From: Rhodospirillales bacterium
Lineage (GTDB): Bacteria > Pseudomonadota > Alphaproteobacteria > Rhodospirillales > Defluviicoccaceae
Reading direction: 5' to 3'
Assembly (NCBI GenBank): GCA_026125865.1
Contig: JAHCKI010000037.1
Location: 1-12,378 of the forward strand
DNA: 12,378 bases
The stretch's first letter is position 1. Each line of letters opens with the position of its first letter. This document shows, in pieces, positions 1-6,587 of the stretch. The notes under the pieces are model-generated. The model saw nothing but the letters and a program-made list of their open reading frames with translations. It did not search any database and was not told the DNA's origin. A program made the translations under genes and the position numbers.

Positions 1-669
1 CAACCATTCGATCGCTTCCGGGTACATGCGAATGCACCCCCTGCTGACGCGGCGGCCAATGCCCCACTCCTTGGCGCCCTCCGCCGTGCCGTGAATTAGA
101 TAGGCGGGCCAGCCGAGGTACAAGGCGTAGGCGCCGAGCGGGTTGTCCGGTCCCGCCGGTACCGCAGACGGCAGCTGCGGATCATCGGCGCGCGTCGAAG
201 CCGTCGGATACCATGTCGGGCCTTTCACTTTTTTGATAACGCTGGTGGTCCCAACCGGCGTCGTGAAGCCCTCACGGCCGACACCGATCGGCAGCGTCAC
301 TACGGGTTCATTGCCCTTGCCGAAATAGTATAGGCGCAGCTCGGCGAGGTTGATGACGATGCCCTTGCGCGGCACGTCCGGCAAAACATGTGCCGTCGGC
401 AGGATTATGCGCGTACCTTCGCCCGGCAACCAGGGATCGACGCCGGGATTTGCCGCCATTAGCTCGATCAGGCCGAGTTGATGATCGCGCGCGATGTCGA
501 GCAACGTGTCTTCATGCTTCGCGGTATAGATCCGCATGTCACCCACGATATCGTCGGCGCCGGCACTTTTGGCCGTCGCGAACCCCGCAGCGATTACGAT
601 CGTTGCCGCGCATGCAGCCGCCCGAACCCTACGCCAAGTCCAGGTCCGCGCCCGATTTCCCCGTCCCAC
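1..669 (-). CDS. L,D-transpeptidase (YkuD family) with LysM-like domain, 3' end outside the window
   Basis: Exported peptidoglycan-modifying enzyme. The YkuD family uses a catalytic cysteine to form 3-3 cross-links or to attach proteins to peptidoglycan in the periplasm. The first 223 residues are visible. A basic start (RRVR, residues 13-16) and a hydrophobic stretch at about 17-33 look like a signal peptide or anchor, with possible cleavage near SAGA/DD at 35-40. Residues about 46-97 resemble a LysM peptidoglycan-binding domain (YTAKHEDTLLDIARDH). The YkuD domain begins near IVINLAELRLYYF. The segments GPDNPLGAYAL, IHGT (His193) and SRGCIRMYPE (Cys212) contain the catalytic His and Cys. The GTG start at 669 is chosen because AAGGAG lies a few bases upstream; an in-frame stop lies further upstream. 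It follows yacG on the same strand after 120 bp that contain a degenerate palindromic repeat, so it may have its own promoter. The frame is open to base 1, so the C-terminus is missing only because of the window edge. Family assignment is sure; the exact cross-linking role is not known. Confidence 0.93.
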   Translation of the reverse strand, partial: MGRGNRARTWTWRRVRAAACAATIVIAAGFATAKSAGADDIVGDMRIYTAKHEDTLLDIARDHQLGLIELMAANPGVDPWLPGEGTRIILPTAHVLPDVPRKGIVINLAELRLYYFGKGNEPVVTLPIGVGREGFTTPVGTTSVIKKVKGPTWYPTASTRADDPQLPSAVPAGPDNPLGAYALYLGWPAYLIHGTAEGAKEWGIGRRVSRGCIRMYPEAIEWL

Positions 670-725
670 ACTTCGCTCCTTATTTCTTTGCTGGATGCGG
701 CAGCACCATAGCGTACCGGTCGCCG

Positions 726-773
726 AGAGCAAATTGCGATCAGCTCGAGTGGCCTGATTTCATGGATCCCGCC
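726..773. repeat. Degenerate copy of the TAGAGCA palindromic element
   Basis: The sequence starting AGAGCAAATTGCGATCAG matches the left arm of the intact element at 9521-9573. A 10-base loop, CTGATTT and CATGGAT follow, the last matching the right arm including its characteristic GGA. The outer right arm (expected TTTGCTCT) has decayed to CCCGCC. Only the inner stem ATCAG/CTGAT still pairs. The copy lies in the 120-bp gap between yacG and the L,D-transpeptidase gene, in the leader of the latter. Confidence 0.6.
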
Positions 774-789
774 AACACATCGCTTTTCA

Positions 790-1005
790 TCAGCGCTCGT
801 CGTCGCTGAATTCGTCGGGGATCGAGCCATCCTCCTCCTCGACAGGTATCCGATACGTTTCCTTGAGCCAGTGGCCGAGGTCCACATCGGCGCATCGTTT
901 GGAGCAAAACGGTCGCCAGCGCGATACCATTGAATTGCCGCAGACCGGACAACGGCGTTTTCCGATGTACGCTACCTTGGCGCCGTCGGCTTCCAATTTG
1001 GTCAT
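790..1005 (-). CDS. yacG: YacG, zinc-binding DNA gyrase inhibitor family protein
   Basis: Small zinc protein of 71 residues. In E. coli, YacG binds the GyrB subunit and inhibits DNA gyrase; that activity is carried over here by homology. Four cysteines, Cys19, Cys22, Cys34 and Cys38, form the CPxC...CSxxC zinc site. The family hallmark is present (RPFCSKRCADVDLGHWLKE, then YRIP), with an acidic tail (EEEDGSIPDEFSDDER) typical of the family. Its ATG overlaps the stop codon of the RNase E/G gene in an ATGA arrangement (1002-1005), so the two are probably translationally coupled. This is the last gene of the murA-to-yacG cluster before a 120-bp gap. Confidence 0.95.
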   Translation of the reverse strand: MTKLEADGAKVAYIGKRRCPVCGNSMVSRWRPFCSKRCADVDLGHWLKETYRIPVEEEDGSIPDEFSDDER

Positions 1006-2450
1006 GTTCCCCCGTCCTCCTTATTCAAATCGGGCGCAACGGCGTAGCGGTCCAGTGCCATCGTCGCATCGGCGACCAAGCGCAAGCGCCGTCCCAATCG
1101 CGTTTCGGTTTCCAACAGGGCCGGCGTAAGCCGGTCCCGCAATGCCGCGATGACAGCGCCCGGCGCTCGCAAAGTCCACCACGTTCCCGGTTGGGCGCGA
1201 TCCTCGGCGAGAACGGTGCGCAAGGCGTCCAGAGCCAACGTTGCCGATGATTTCACTCTTCCGCCGTGACACGTGGGACAAGGTTCGGTGAGCCGTCGGG
1301 TCAGTGAGGGTCCGAGGCGCTGGCGTGTCAATTCCACCATTCCCAGCCGGGTGAACCCGGCAATCTGAACCGGGCGGCCGTCCGCCTTGAAGGCGCGTCG
1401 CAGGGTCGACAGCACTTTGTCGCCGTTGTCGCGGTTCCGCATGGGGACAAAATCAATCACGACATGACCGGCCAGGTCACGAAGTATCACCTGACGCGAG
1501 AGAATTTCGGCCGCCTCCATGTTCACGGCAAGCGCCGTGCGCTCGCGGTTGCCGTGATCCGCCGCACCGACATCCACATCGATCGCCACCAATGCTTGCG
1601 TTTCGGATATGGTGATGCGCCCACCGCCCGGTAACGCCACTTCGGGAACGATCAGGGCATCGACCCGATCCTCGATACCGCGCGCCAGGAATAGCGGCGC
1701 CGGTCCATTGTGCATGACAATTCGATCGGCGAGAACGGGAAGCTGCGCGCGCAATACCGCTGCCATCTTTGCGTCGTCGACCACGAGACGCGTGAGAGCC
1801 GATCCGGCAAAATCGATGATCGCCTTCGTCGCGGGCTCGGGTGCTCGATGCAGAATAGCCGGCGGTTTTGCGCTTGCCTCCCGGTCCTTGATGTCCTGCC
1901 ATTGTGAAACAAGTTCATCCGCCTCGCGGGTCACCGCCTGCACGTCCGCTTCTGTCGCGGCACTCCGAACGATCCAGCCGCCGGTGTCGGTGGGCAATGC
2001 GCTCCGCAGCGCGTTTTCACGGTCTGCATCGATGAGCTTTTTGAAGCGCCGGGACATCCTGCATCCGGATTCATGGGGGAGGAAGACCGTGCAAAAGCCA
2101 AGCAGCGACGGCCGTGCGGTCAATTTCGGCCCCTTTTCACCCTCCGCCTCCCGTATGACCTGAACGAGCACGCGATCGCCCTCGCCGATGAAATCGCCGA
2201 TCCGACCACCGCTTCGATCAACGGGTCTCACCTCCGCCAAGCCGAGAAAACCGGCCCGCGACTCGCCGATGTTGACGAATGCGGCATCGATCGCGGGCAA
2301 TACCTTGGTCACGCGCCCGACGGCGATATCGCCGACGCGCAAATTCTGGCCACCACGATCGACAACCAACCTGATGAGGTCACCGCTCGCCAAAAAACCG
2401 GCGCGGATTTCGCCGGGTGACACATTGACGACGATTTCGTCGATGGTCAT
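1002..2450 (-). CDS. rng: Ribonuclease E/G family endoribonuclease (RNase G-like)
   Basis: Single-strand-specific, metal-dependent endoribonuclease acting in RNA decay and rRNA processing. At 482 residues it has the length of RNase G (about 490) and lacks the long RNase E scaffold tail. An S1 RNA-binding domain covers about residues 36-115 (RVGDIAVGRVTKVLPAIDAAF, split by an RNase E-type insertion). The catalytic DNase I-like part contains IDVDV (Asp291, Asp293) and VIDF (Asp333), matching the two Mg-binding aspartates (303 and 346) of E. coli RNase E. The zinc-link motif CPTC lies at 391-394. Two family positions are altered: the usual TEAL reads TQAL, and the Asn after the first metal Asp (IDVN) is Asp. 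I chose the ATG at 2450 because it overlaps the maf stop (ATGA) and aligns with the family N-terminus. The frame stays open upstream to 2636, but that stretch is maf in another frame. Family certain; RNase G versus divergent paralogue not resolved. Confidence 0.9.
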   Translation of the reverse strand: MTIDEIVVNVSPGEIRAGFLASGDLIRLVVDRGGQNLRVGDIAVGRVTKVLPAIDAAFVNIGESRAGFLGLAEVRPVDRSGGRIGDFIGEGDRVLVQVIREAEGEKGPKLTARPSLLGFCTVFLPHESGCRMSRRFKKLIDADRENALRSALPTDTGGWIVRSAATEADVQAVTREADELVSQWQDIKDREASAKPPAILHRAPEPATKAIIDFAGSALTRLVVDDAKMAAVLRAQLPVLADRIVMHNGPAPLFLARGIEDRVDALIVPEVALPGGGRITISETQALVAIDVDVGAADHGNRERTALAVNMEAAEILSRQVILRDLAGHVVIDFVPMRNRDNGDKVLSTLRRAFKADGRPVQIAGFTRLGMVELTRQRLGPSLTRRLTEPCPTCHGGRVKSSATLALDALRTVLAEDRAQPGTWWTLRAPGAVIAALRDRLTPALLETETRLGRRLRLVADATMALDRYAVAPDLNKEDGGT

Positions 2451-3091
2451 CGATCCCCATCGGCGTATTGAATTTGGGCCATCCCATCGGTGCGCCACGC
2501 GAACCCATGGCTGCTCAGAAGCGCCGCGGTCTCGAACAGCGGCAAACCGACCACATTGGAATAAGAGCCGCTGATCCAACGCACGAACGTCGCCGCCAGC
2601 CCTTGGATGGCGTAGGCGCCCGCCTTGTCCCGCCATTCACCGGAAGCGAGGTACCCTTCGATTTCGGCAGAATTCAGGCGCTTGAAGGCGACCACCGTCT
2701 GCACCAGCCGGCTGGCCATTCGGCCGCCGGGCGCGATCAATGTGACACCGCCATAGACGCGATGGCGCCGCCCCGAAAGGAGCGCCAGGAAACGCCGCGC
2801 CTCGTCTTCTTTCTCGGCCTTTGGGAGGATACGACGGCCGCACCCCACGATGGTGTCGGCGCCAATCACATAGGCTGTGTCATGTCGGCTCGCCACGGCG
2901 CGCGCCTTCCCTTCGGACAGCCGCAAAGCCGTCGCTCGCGGCAATTCATTCCGAACCGGGGTTTCGTCAATTTCGGCCGGGATGACGTCGTCGACGACGA
3001 TCCCGATTTGACGCAGAAGCTTCAGCCGCCGCGGCGACGCGGAGGCGAGGATCAAACGCGTAGATACGGTTTCGTTGGGACCGACGGACAA
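2447..3091 (-). CDS. maf: Maf family nucleotide pyrophosphatase
   Basis: House-cleaning nucleoside triphosphate pyrophosphatase. Maf proteins hydrolyse dTTP, UTP or modified nucleotides to the monophosphate in the cytoplasm. The motifs are clear: LILASASPRR at 13-22, the acidic IDE near 41-43, GADTIV (Asp79, proposed catalytic residue), LSGRRHRVYGGV at 105-116 and GSYSNVVGLPL at 175-185. The 214 residues are close to family length. The start is uncertain. The annotated start is TTG at 3091 without a clear ribosome binding site; a second in-frame TTG at 3055 would begin directly at LILASASPRR. No ATG or GTG lies in frame between the infA stop and this point. It is 37 bp downstream of infA and overlaps the RNase gene by ATGA, so it probably shares their transcript. 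Substrate class (dTTP/UTP versus modified bases) cannot be decided from what I see. Confidence 0.92.
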   Translation of the reverse strand: MSVGPNETVSTRLILASASPRRLKLLRQIGIVVDDVIPAEIDETPVRNELPRATALRLSEGKARAVASRHDTAYVIGADTIVGCGRRILPKAEKEDEARRFLALLSGRRHRVYGGVTLIAPGGRMASRLVQTVVAFKRLNSAEIEGYLASGEWRDKAGAYAIQGLAATFVRWISGSYSNVVGLPLFETAALLSSHGFAWRTDGMAQIQYADGDR

Positions 3092-3128
3092 AGGAACTAG
3101 CGTCGAATCGGCACGATGCCGAACACGG

Positions 3129-3347
3129 TTATTTGTACCGGAACGTGATCCGACCTTTCGACAGGTCGTAGGGAGTCATTTCAACGTTCACCCGATCGCC
3201 AGCCAACACTCTGATGCGGTTTTTCCGCATGCGTCCCGCGGTGTGGGCCAGAACCTCGTGGTCGTTCTCGAGCTTTACACGAAACATGGCGTTCGGCAGA
3301 AGCTCGGTCACAACCCCGGTGAACTCAATTATGTCTTCTTTCGTCAT
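3129..3347 (-). CDS. infA: Translation initiation factor IF-1
   Basis: Seventy-two-residue OB-fold protein that occupies the ribosomal A site of the 30S subunit during initiation, acting with IF-2 and IF-3. The sequence runs MTKEDIIEFTGVVTELLPN, with the hallmark HEVLAHTAGRMRKNRIRVL and GDRVNVEMTPYDLSKGRITFRYK at the end, which is full family length and highly conserved. The ATG at 3347 is preceded by a GGGAG ribosome binding site. The frame is open 16 codons further upstream to another ATG (3395), but that extension is not part of the family. Upstream lies a 242-bp gap that contains a palindromic repeat, so infA may carry its own promoter. I could not identify one with confidence. Confidence 0.98.
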   Translation of the reverse strand: MTKEDIIEFTGVVTELLPNAMFRVKLENDHEVLAHTAGRMRKNRIRVLAGDRVNVEMTPYDLSKGRITFRYK

Positions 3348-3429
3348 TTCTCCCTCTGGATTAAAGAGCGCGGCGCGATCAGACTTAACCGACATGATCG
3401 CTCGGTCGTGCCCCGGATCATTGGTATTC

Positions 3430-3478
3430 AGAGCAATCCCCTCCGTTCAGTTGATTTGGCCTGAACGCAATTTGCTCC
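3430..3478. repeat. Partly decayed copy of the TAGAGCA palindromic element
   Basis: The outer arms GAGCAA (3431-3436) and TTGCTC (3472-3477) pair. The inner arms CGTTCAG (3444-3450) and CTGAACG (3461-3467) pair perfectly around a 10-base loop. Read on the minus strand, it aligns with the intact element at 9521-9573, including GGATT in the right arm. It lies between the phosphatase-like gene and infA, in the leader region of infA. The hairpin could act as a terminator or attenuator, but no T-run follows it. Confidence 0.65.
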
Positions 3479-3589
3479 AATGGTCGGCCCCTTTCATGCG
3501 CGCCAAAGCCCATTCGGTCAAGTTCTTTCCATTACGCCATCGGGTACGCGTGATCCCCTACACGGCGTCTTCGACGGAAACCCCACACT

Positions 3590-4033
3590 CTAAAGGTCGC
3601 CCATTGGGGCGAGACAGAAACGCGTTTGAATTTGTCTGAACAGATGATCGCGGACCTGGCGAAAGGCCGTTAACCTCGCTTCCCGGCTACCCTCGACGAT
3701 ACTGGGGTCGAATGTATTCCAGAATACCGTTTCGCAGGCCATGACCCGCGTCATCTCGACTGCCCGGTGATGGGCTTCCGGCGACAGCGAGATAATCTCG
3801 TCAAATGATTCATCATCCAGGTCGTCGAAAGTCTTCGGCCGATGCCGGGTGATATCGATACCAATCTCCTCCAAGACCGCGACCGCAAAAAGATCGAGTT
3901 GCCCCTCGCGCACACCCACCGAGTCGATGAAGACGCGGCGGCCAAGCAAATGCTTGAGTATGCCTTCGGCCATCGGCGAACGAATGGCGTTGCTTGTACA
4001 CGCGAACAGAACGGCCGAGGGCAGGTCGGGCAT
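3590..4033 (-). CDS. Low-molecular-weight phosphotyrosine phosphatase-like protein
   Basis: Predicted cytoplasmic protein of the low-molecular-weight phosphatase/arsenate reductase fold, 147 residues, the usual family size. The P-loop CTSNAIRSP (Cys12 nucleophile, Arg18) fits CX5R(S/T). DSVGV follows at 37-41, and the general-acid loop is probably FDPS (Asp109-Pro110). These residues are all kept, so it is likely an active phosphatase, but the substrate (phosphotyrosine protein, arsenate or other) is unknown. The ATG at 4033 gives a 7-bp gap from the UPF0262 stop and a normal family N-terminus (MPDLPSAVLFACTSN). An in-frame GTG at 4063 would add ten residues and overlap UPF0262; neither has a strong ribosome binding site. 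It sits between UPF0262 and infA, as I recall it does in many alphaproteobacteria. Confidence 0.85.
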   Translation of the reverse strand: MPDLPSAVLFACTSNAIRSPMAEGILKHLLGRRVFIDSVGVREGQLDLFAVAVLEEIGIDITRHRPKTFDDLDDESFDEIISLSPEAHHRAVEMTRVMACETVFWNTFDPSIVEGSREARLTAFRQVRDHLFRQIQTRFCLAPMGDL

Positions 4034-4040
4034 GCGGATG

Positions 4041-4535
4041 CTATTTCCGAATGTGAAGAACACAAATCAAGGTGAACAACCGCCGCGCTGTATTCTTGTC
4101 CATGTCCACCCGATCCGCGAACCTCGACCGCAGCAGTTCGGCACCGTCGTCGTGCAGGCCCCGCCGCCCCATGTCGATGGCCTCGATGCGGCTTGGGGCA
4201 GCGGTCTTGATGGACTTGAAGTAACTATCCAAGACCAGGAAGTAATCCTTGATAATACGACGCAGAGCGCGCAGGGGAATCGTCAAGTGATCGAGGGGCT
4301 GATCCAAAACATCGCGAACATCCAAACTCAGACGCTCTCCCTCCATGCCCAGATGAAGGACATAGGGGCCTTCCGATCCGTTGTGAAGCTTGAAGTGGTT
4401 GTCTTCAATCAAGTCGAACAGAGCCGCGTGACGCTCGTGTTCCACTTGCGGGCTGAGGCGAATATGCTCGGGCTCTTCTAGGCACACATTGACGATACGA
4501 TGACGCTCATGGAAGGAGTCATCGGCCTCGGCCAA
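4041..4535 (-). CDS. UPF0262 family protein, function unknown
   Basis: A 164-residue soluble protein without signal peptide or membrane segment. It belongs to UPF0262, a family mostly found in alphaproteobacteria with no established function. Recognisable segments are RLSPQVEHERHAALFDLIED near residues 26-45, GPYVLHLGMEGERLSLDVRD near 56-75, LRALRRIIKDYFLVLDSYF near 88-106 and the C-terminal RRLFTLICVLHIR. The region around 114-135 (SRIEAIDMGRRGLHDDGAE) is also typical. The only plausible start is TTG at 4535, with no ribosome binding site, six bases after the hisD stop and in the same frame as hisD. Translation therefore probably depends on re-initiation after hisD. Its position between hisD and the phosphatase-like gene suggests co-expression with them. 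Confidence 0.88.
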   Translation of the reverse strand: MAEADDSFHERHRIVNVCLEEPEHIRLSPQVEHERHAALFDLIEDNHFKLHNGSEGPYVLHLGMEGERLSLDVRDVLDQPLDHLTIPLRALRRIIKDYFLVLDSYFKSIKTAAPSRIEAIDMGRRGLHDDGAELLRSRFADRVDMDKNTARRLFTLICVLHIRK

Positions 4536-4541
4536 AACGGA

Positions 4542-5846
4542 TCAATGCCCGGATGAGGGGTTGAGGCGGATGGCGACCGAGCGGGCATGGGCGTCCAACC
4601 CTTCCGCTTCGGCGAGTGCGACGGCCGCCGGTCCAATGGCCGAAAGCCCCCCGTTGCCGCAACCGATCAAAGTACTCCGCTTTAGGAAGTCGAAAACGCT
4701 AAGCCCCGACGAAAACCGGGCGCTTCCGGCCGTCGGCAAGACGTGGTTGGGGCCGGCAACGTAGTCGCCGATTGCTTCCGGTGTCAGCCGCCCAAGAAAT
4801 ACTGCACCGGCGTTTCGCACCCGGTCCGCCAAAGCATCCGGATCGGCAATGGCGAGCTGCAAATGCTCGGGCGCGACGCGATCGATCAACGCCGGTGCTT
4901 GGTCGAGGGATTCGACGATGATGACGCAGCCGTGCTCATTCCAGCTCTGTCGGGCGATGGCGCCGCGCGCCAGCGTATTCAAATGGTCTTCCACGGCCTT
5001 GGCAACTGCATCGGCGAAGTCGGCGTCGTCGGTGATCAGAATGGATTGCGCTCCGGTGTCGTGCTCGGCCTGGGCCATGAGATCGATGGCGATCCACGAA
5101 GGATCGCAATCGGCATCGGCAACCACCAGCACCTCCGAGGGGCCGGCGATCATATCGATGCCGACGGTTCCGAATACCTGCCGTTTGGCGGTCGCGACGT
5201 AGGCGTTTCCCGGGCCGACGATCTTGTCCACCGGCGCAATCGTCTCGGTTCCGTAAGCAAGCGCGGCAACGGCCTGGGCGCCGCCGATTCGATAGATTTC
5301 ATCGACGCCGGCAAGGTGAGCCGCGGCCAGCACCATCGGCTTGATGACACCGCCCGGCGACGGCACCACCATGACTAAGCGTGTGACACCGGCGACCTTG
5401 GCGGGAATCGCGTTCATTAGAACGGATGAGGGATACGCGGCGGTGCCGCCGGGAACATAGAGACCGCAAGAGGCAACCGCCGTCCAGCGATAGCCCAGGC
5501 GAACTCCGTAATCATCCGTGTAATCCAGCCCCGACGGCATTTGCCGGGTATGGAAATCGGCGATCCGTTGGGCCGCCAATTCCAGAGCGGACATGATCGC
5601 CGGCTCGCAATCGGCAACGGCCCGTTCGATTTCCGCGTTTGAAACACGAAGCCGGCCGACCGTCAGGTCTAGGTCATCGAGGCGTCGCGTGTGGTCGAAC
5701 AATGCTGCATCGCCGCGCGTGCGCACATCGGCGATGATGTCCGCCACCACCTGCCCCACATTGGCGTCGGCATCTCGCTTCTTCGACAGAACCCGGGAAA
5801 ACTCCGCCTCGAAGTCGGGCGCGCGCTTATCAAGCCGTGTCGCCAT
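4542..5846 (-). CDS. hisD: Histidinol dehydrogenase
   Basis: Catalyses the last two steps of histidine synthesis, the NAD-dependent oxidation of L-histidinol to L-histidine, as a zinc enzyme in the cytoplasm. At 434 residues it is full length. Conserved parts are GLYVPGGTAAYPSSVLMNA at 128-146, GPGNAYVATAKRQV at 211-224 and MIAGPSEVLVVAD at 232-244. The zinc ligands Gln259 and His262 (AQAEHDTGA), Asp361 (GDYVAGPNHVLPT) and His420 are all present, and Glu327-His328 (APEHLQLA) supply the catalytic pair. The ATG at 5846 is preceded by a strong GGGAGGTG ribosome binding site. The frame is open further upstream to 6158, but that part overlaps hisG in another frame. The gene overlaps the end of hisG by 17 bp, indicating one transcript. 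Confidence 0.98.
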   Translation of the reverse strand: MATRLDKRAPDFEAEFSRVLSKKRDADANVGQVVADIIADVRTRGDAALFDHTRRLDDLDLTVGRLRVSNAEIERAVADCEPAIMSALELAAQRIADFHTRQMPSGLDYTDDYGVRLGYRWTAVASCGLYVPGGTAAYPSSVLMNAIPAKVAGVTRLVMVVPSPGGVIKPMVLAAAHLAGVDEIYRIGGAQAVAALAYGTETIAPVDKIVGPGNAYVATAKRQVFGTVGIDMIAGPSEVLVVADADCDPSWIAIDLMAQAEHDTGAQSILITDDADFADAVAKAVEDHLNTLARGAIARQSWNEHGCVIIVESLDQAPALIDRVAPEHLQLAIADPDALADRVRNAGAVFLGRLTPEAIGDYVAGPNHVLPTAGSARFSSGLSVFDFLKRSTLIGCGNGGLSAIGPAAVALAEAEGLDAHARSVAIRLNPSSGH

Positions 5847-6498
5847 CGAGCACCTCCCGAAACCGATGCAACCATGTTCCGATCTCTGTCGGCCGTGTCT
5901 TCCAGGCGGTACGGTTGATGGCCAACCGCGAAGAAATCTCGGCGATCGTCTCCACTTCGCTGAGGTTGTTGGCGCGGAGCGTGTCGCCACTGGACACCAG
6001 GTCGACGATCCGTTCGCAAAGTCCCAGTGCCGGCGCCAGTTCGATGGCCCCGGAGAGCCGAATGCATTCGGCCTGAACACCGCGATTCGCAAAATGCCGG
6101 CCGGTGATCGAGGGGTATTTCGTGGCCACCCGGACATGGCTCCATGTTGCGGGATCATCTTTGGCGCTCAACGCCGCAGGCTCGGCGACCGACATGCGAC
6201 AGAGCCCAATACCCAGGTCGAGAGGCGCATACACTTCCGCGTAATCGAACTCCATCAGAACATCGCTGCCCGCCACGCCCATGTGCGCGACACCGAAGGC
6301 GACGAACGTCGCTACGTCGAAACTGCGGACACGAATGATATCTATCTCGGGCACGTTGGTGGAGAAACGCAGCTTGCGGCTCCCGTCATCGTCGAACGCG
6401 GCTTCCGGCTCGACACCGATGGCGCGAACGAGCGGCATCACCTCTTTCAGGATTCGCCCCTTCGGTAACGCCAGGATCAGTTTTTCATCGGCTTCCAA
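5830..6498 (-). CDS. hisG: ATP phosphoribosyltransferase, short form catalytic subunit
   Basis: First enzyme of histidine synthesis, condensing ATP with PRPP to phosphoribosyl-ATP. At 222 residues it is the short form, which lacks the C-terminal histidine-binding regulatory domain; in known cases this form needs the HisZ partner. Visible motifs are LILALPKGRILKE at 7-19, GVAHMGVAGSDVLME at 69-83 and the PRPP-binding DLVSSGDTLRANNL at 166-179. The start is TTG at 6498 with a GGGAGA ribosome binding site at good spacing; no in-frame ATG is near. hisZ is not in the window. The gene lies 89 bp downstream of murA, separated by a small imperfect hairpin, and overlaps hisD. Confidence 0.96.
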   Translation of the reverse strand: MEADEKLILALPKGRILKEVMPLVRAIGVEPEAAFDDDGSRKLRFSTNVPEIDIIRVRSFDVATFVAFGVAHMGVAGSDVLMEFDYAEVYAPLDLGIGLCRMSVAEPAALSAKDDPATWSHVRVATKYPSITGRHFANRGVQAECIRLSGAIELAPALGLCERIVDLVSSGDTLRANNLSEVETIAEISSRLAINRTAWKTRPTEIGTWLHRFREVLDGDTA

Positions 6499-6522
6499 CA
6501 GTTTCTCCCATCGACGCGGGAA

Positions 6523-6548
6523 AGTGATAGCGGGAATCTCCCGTCACT
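6523..6548. other. Small imperfect hairpin between murA and hisG
   Basis: CGGGA (6531-6535) pairs with TCCCG (6539-6543) over a three-base loop, and AGTGA (6523-6527) pairs with TCACT (6544-6548) across a TAG bulge. On the minus strand only two T residues follow the stem, so it is a poor intrinsic terminator. It may act as an attenuator or RNA processing site between murA and hisG. Confidence 0.35.
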
Positions 6549-6587
6549 GCCAAGTGGCCGCGACGGGGATCTTCCGGCTTCTGGTGG

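Noticed and set aside
3348..3395. Sixteen-codon N-terminal extension of IF-1
   Set aside because: The family is 72 residues and starts at the ATG at 3347, which has its own GGGAG site; the extension is just open frame.
3479..3589. Possible tRNA in the gap between the phosphatase-like gene and infA
   Set aside because: No cloverleaf arms, T-loop consensus or acceptor stem could be put together on either strand.
4743..5378. Plus-strand open frame of 211 codons inside hisD
   Set aside because: It is antisense to strongly conserved hisD coding sequence, has a low-complexity Arg/Gly/Asp-rich composition typical of GC-rich shadow frames, and matches no family I know.
5593..6468. Plus-strand open frame of 291 codons across hisD and hisG
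   Set aside because: It covers the opposite strand of two certain genes and has shadow-type composition. High GC makes long antisense frames common.
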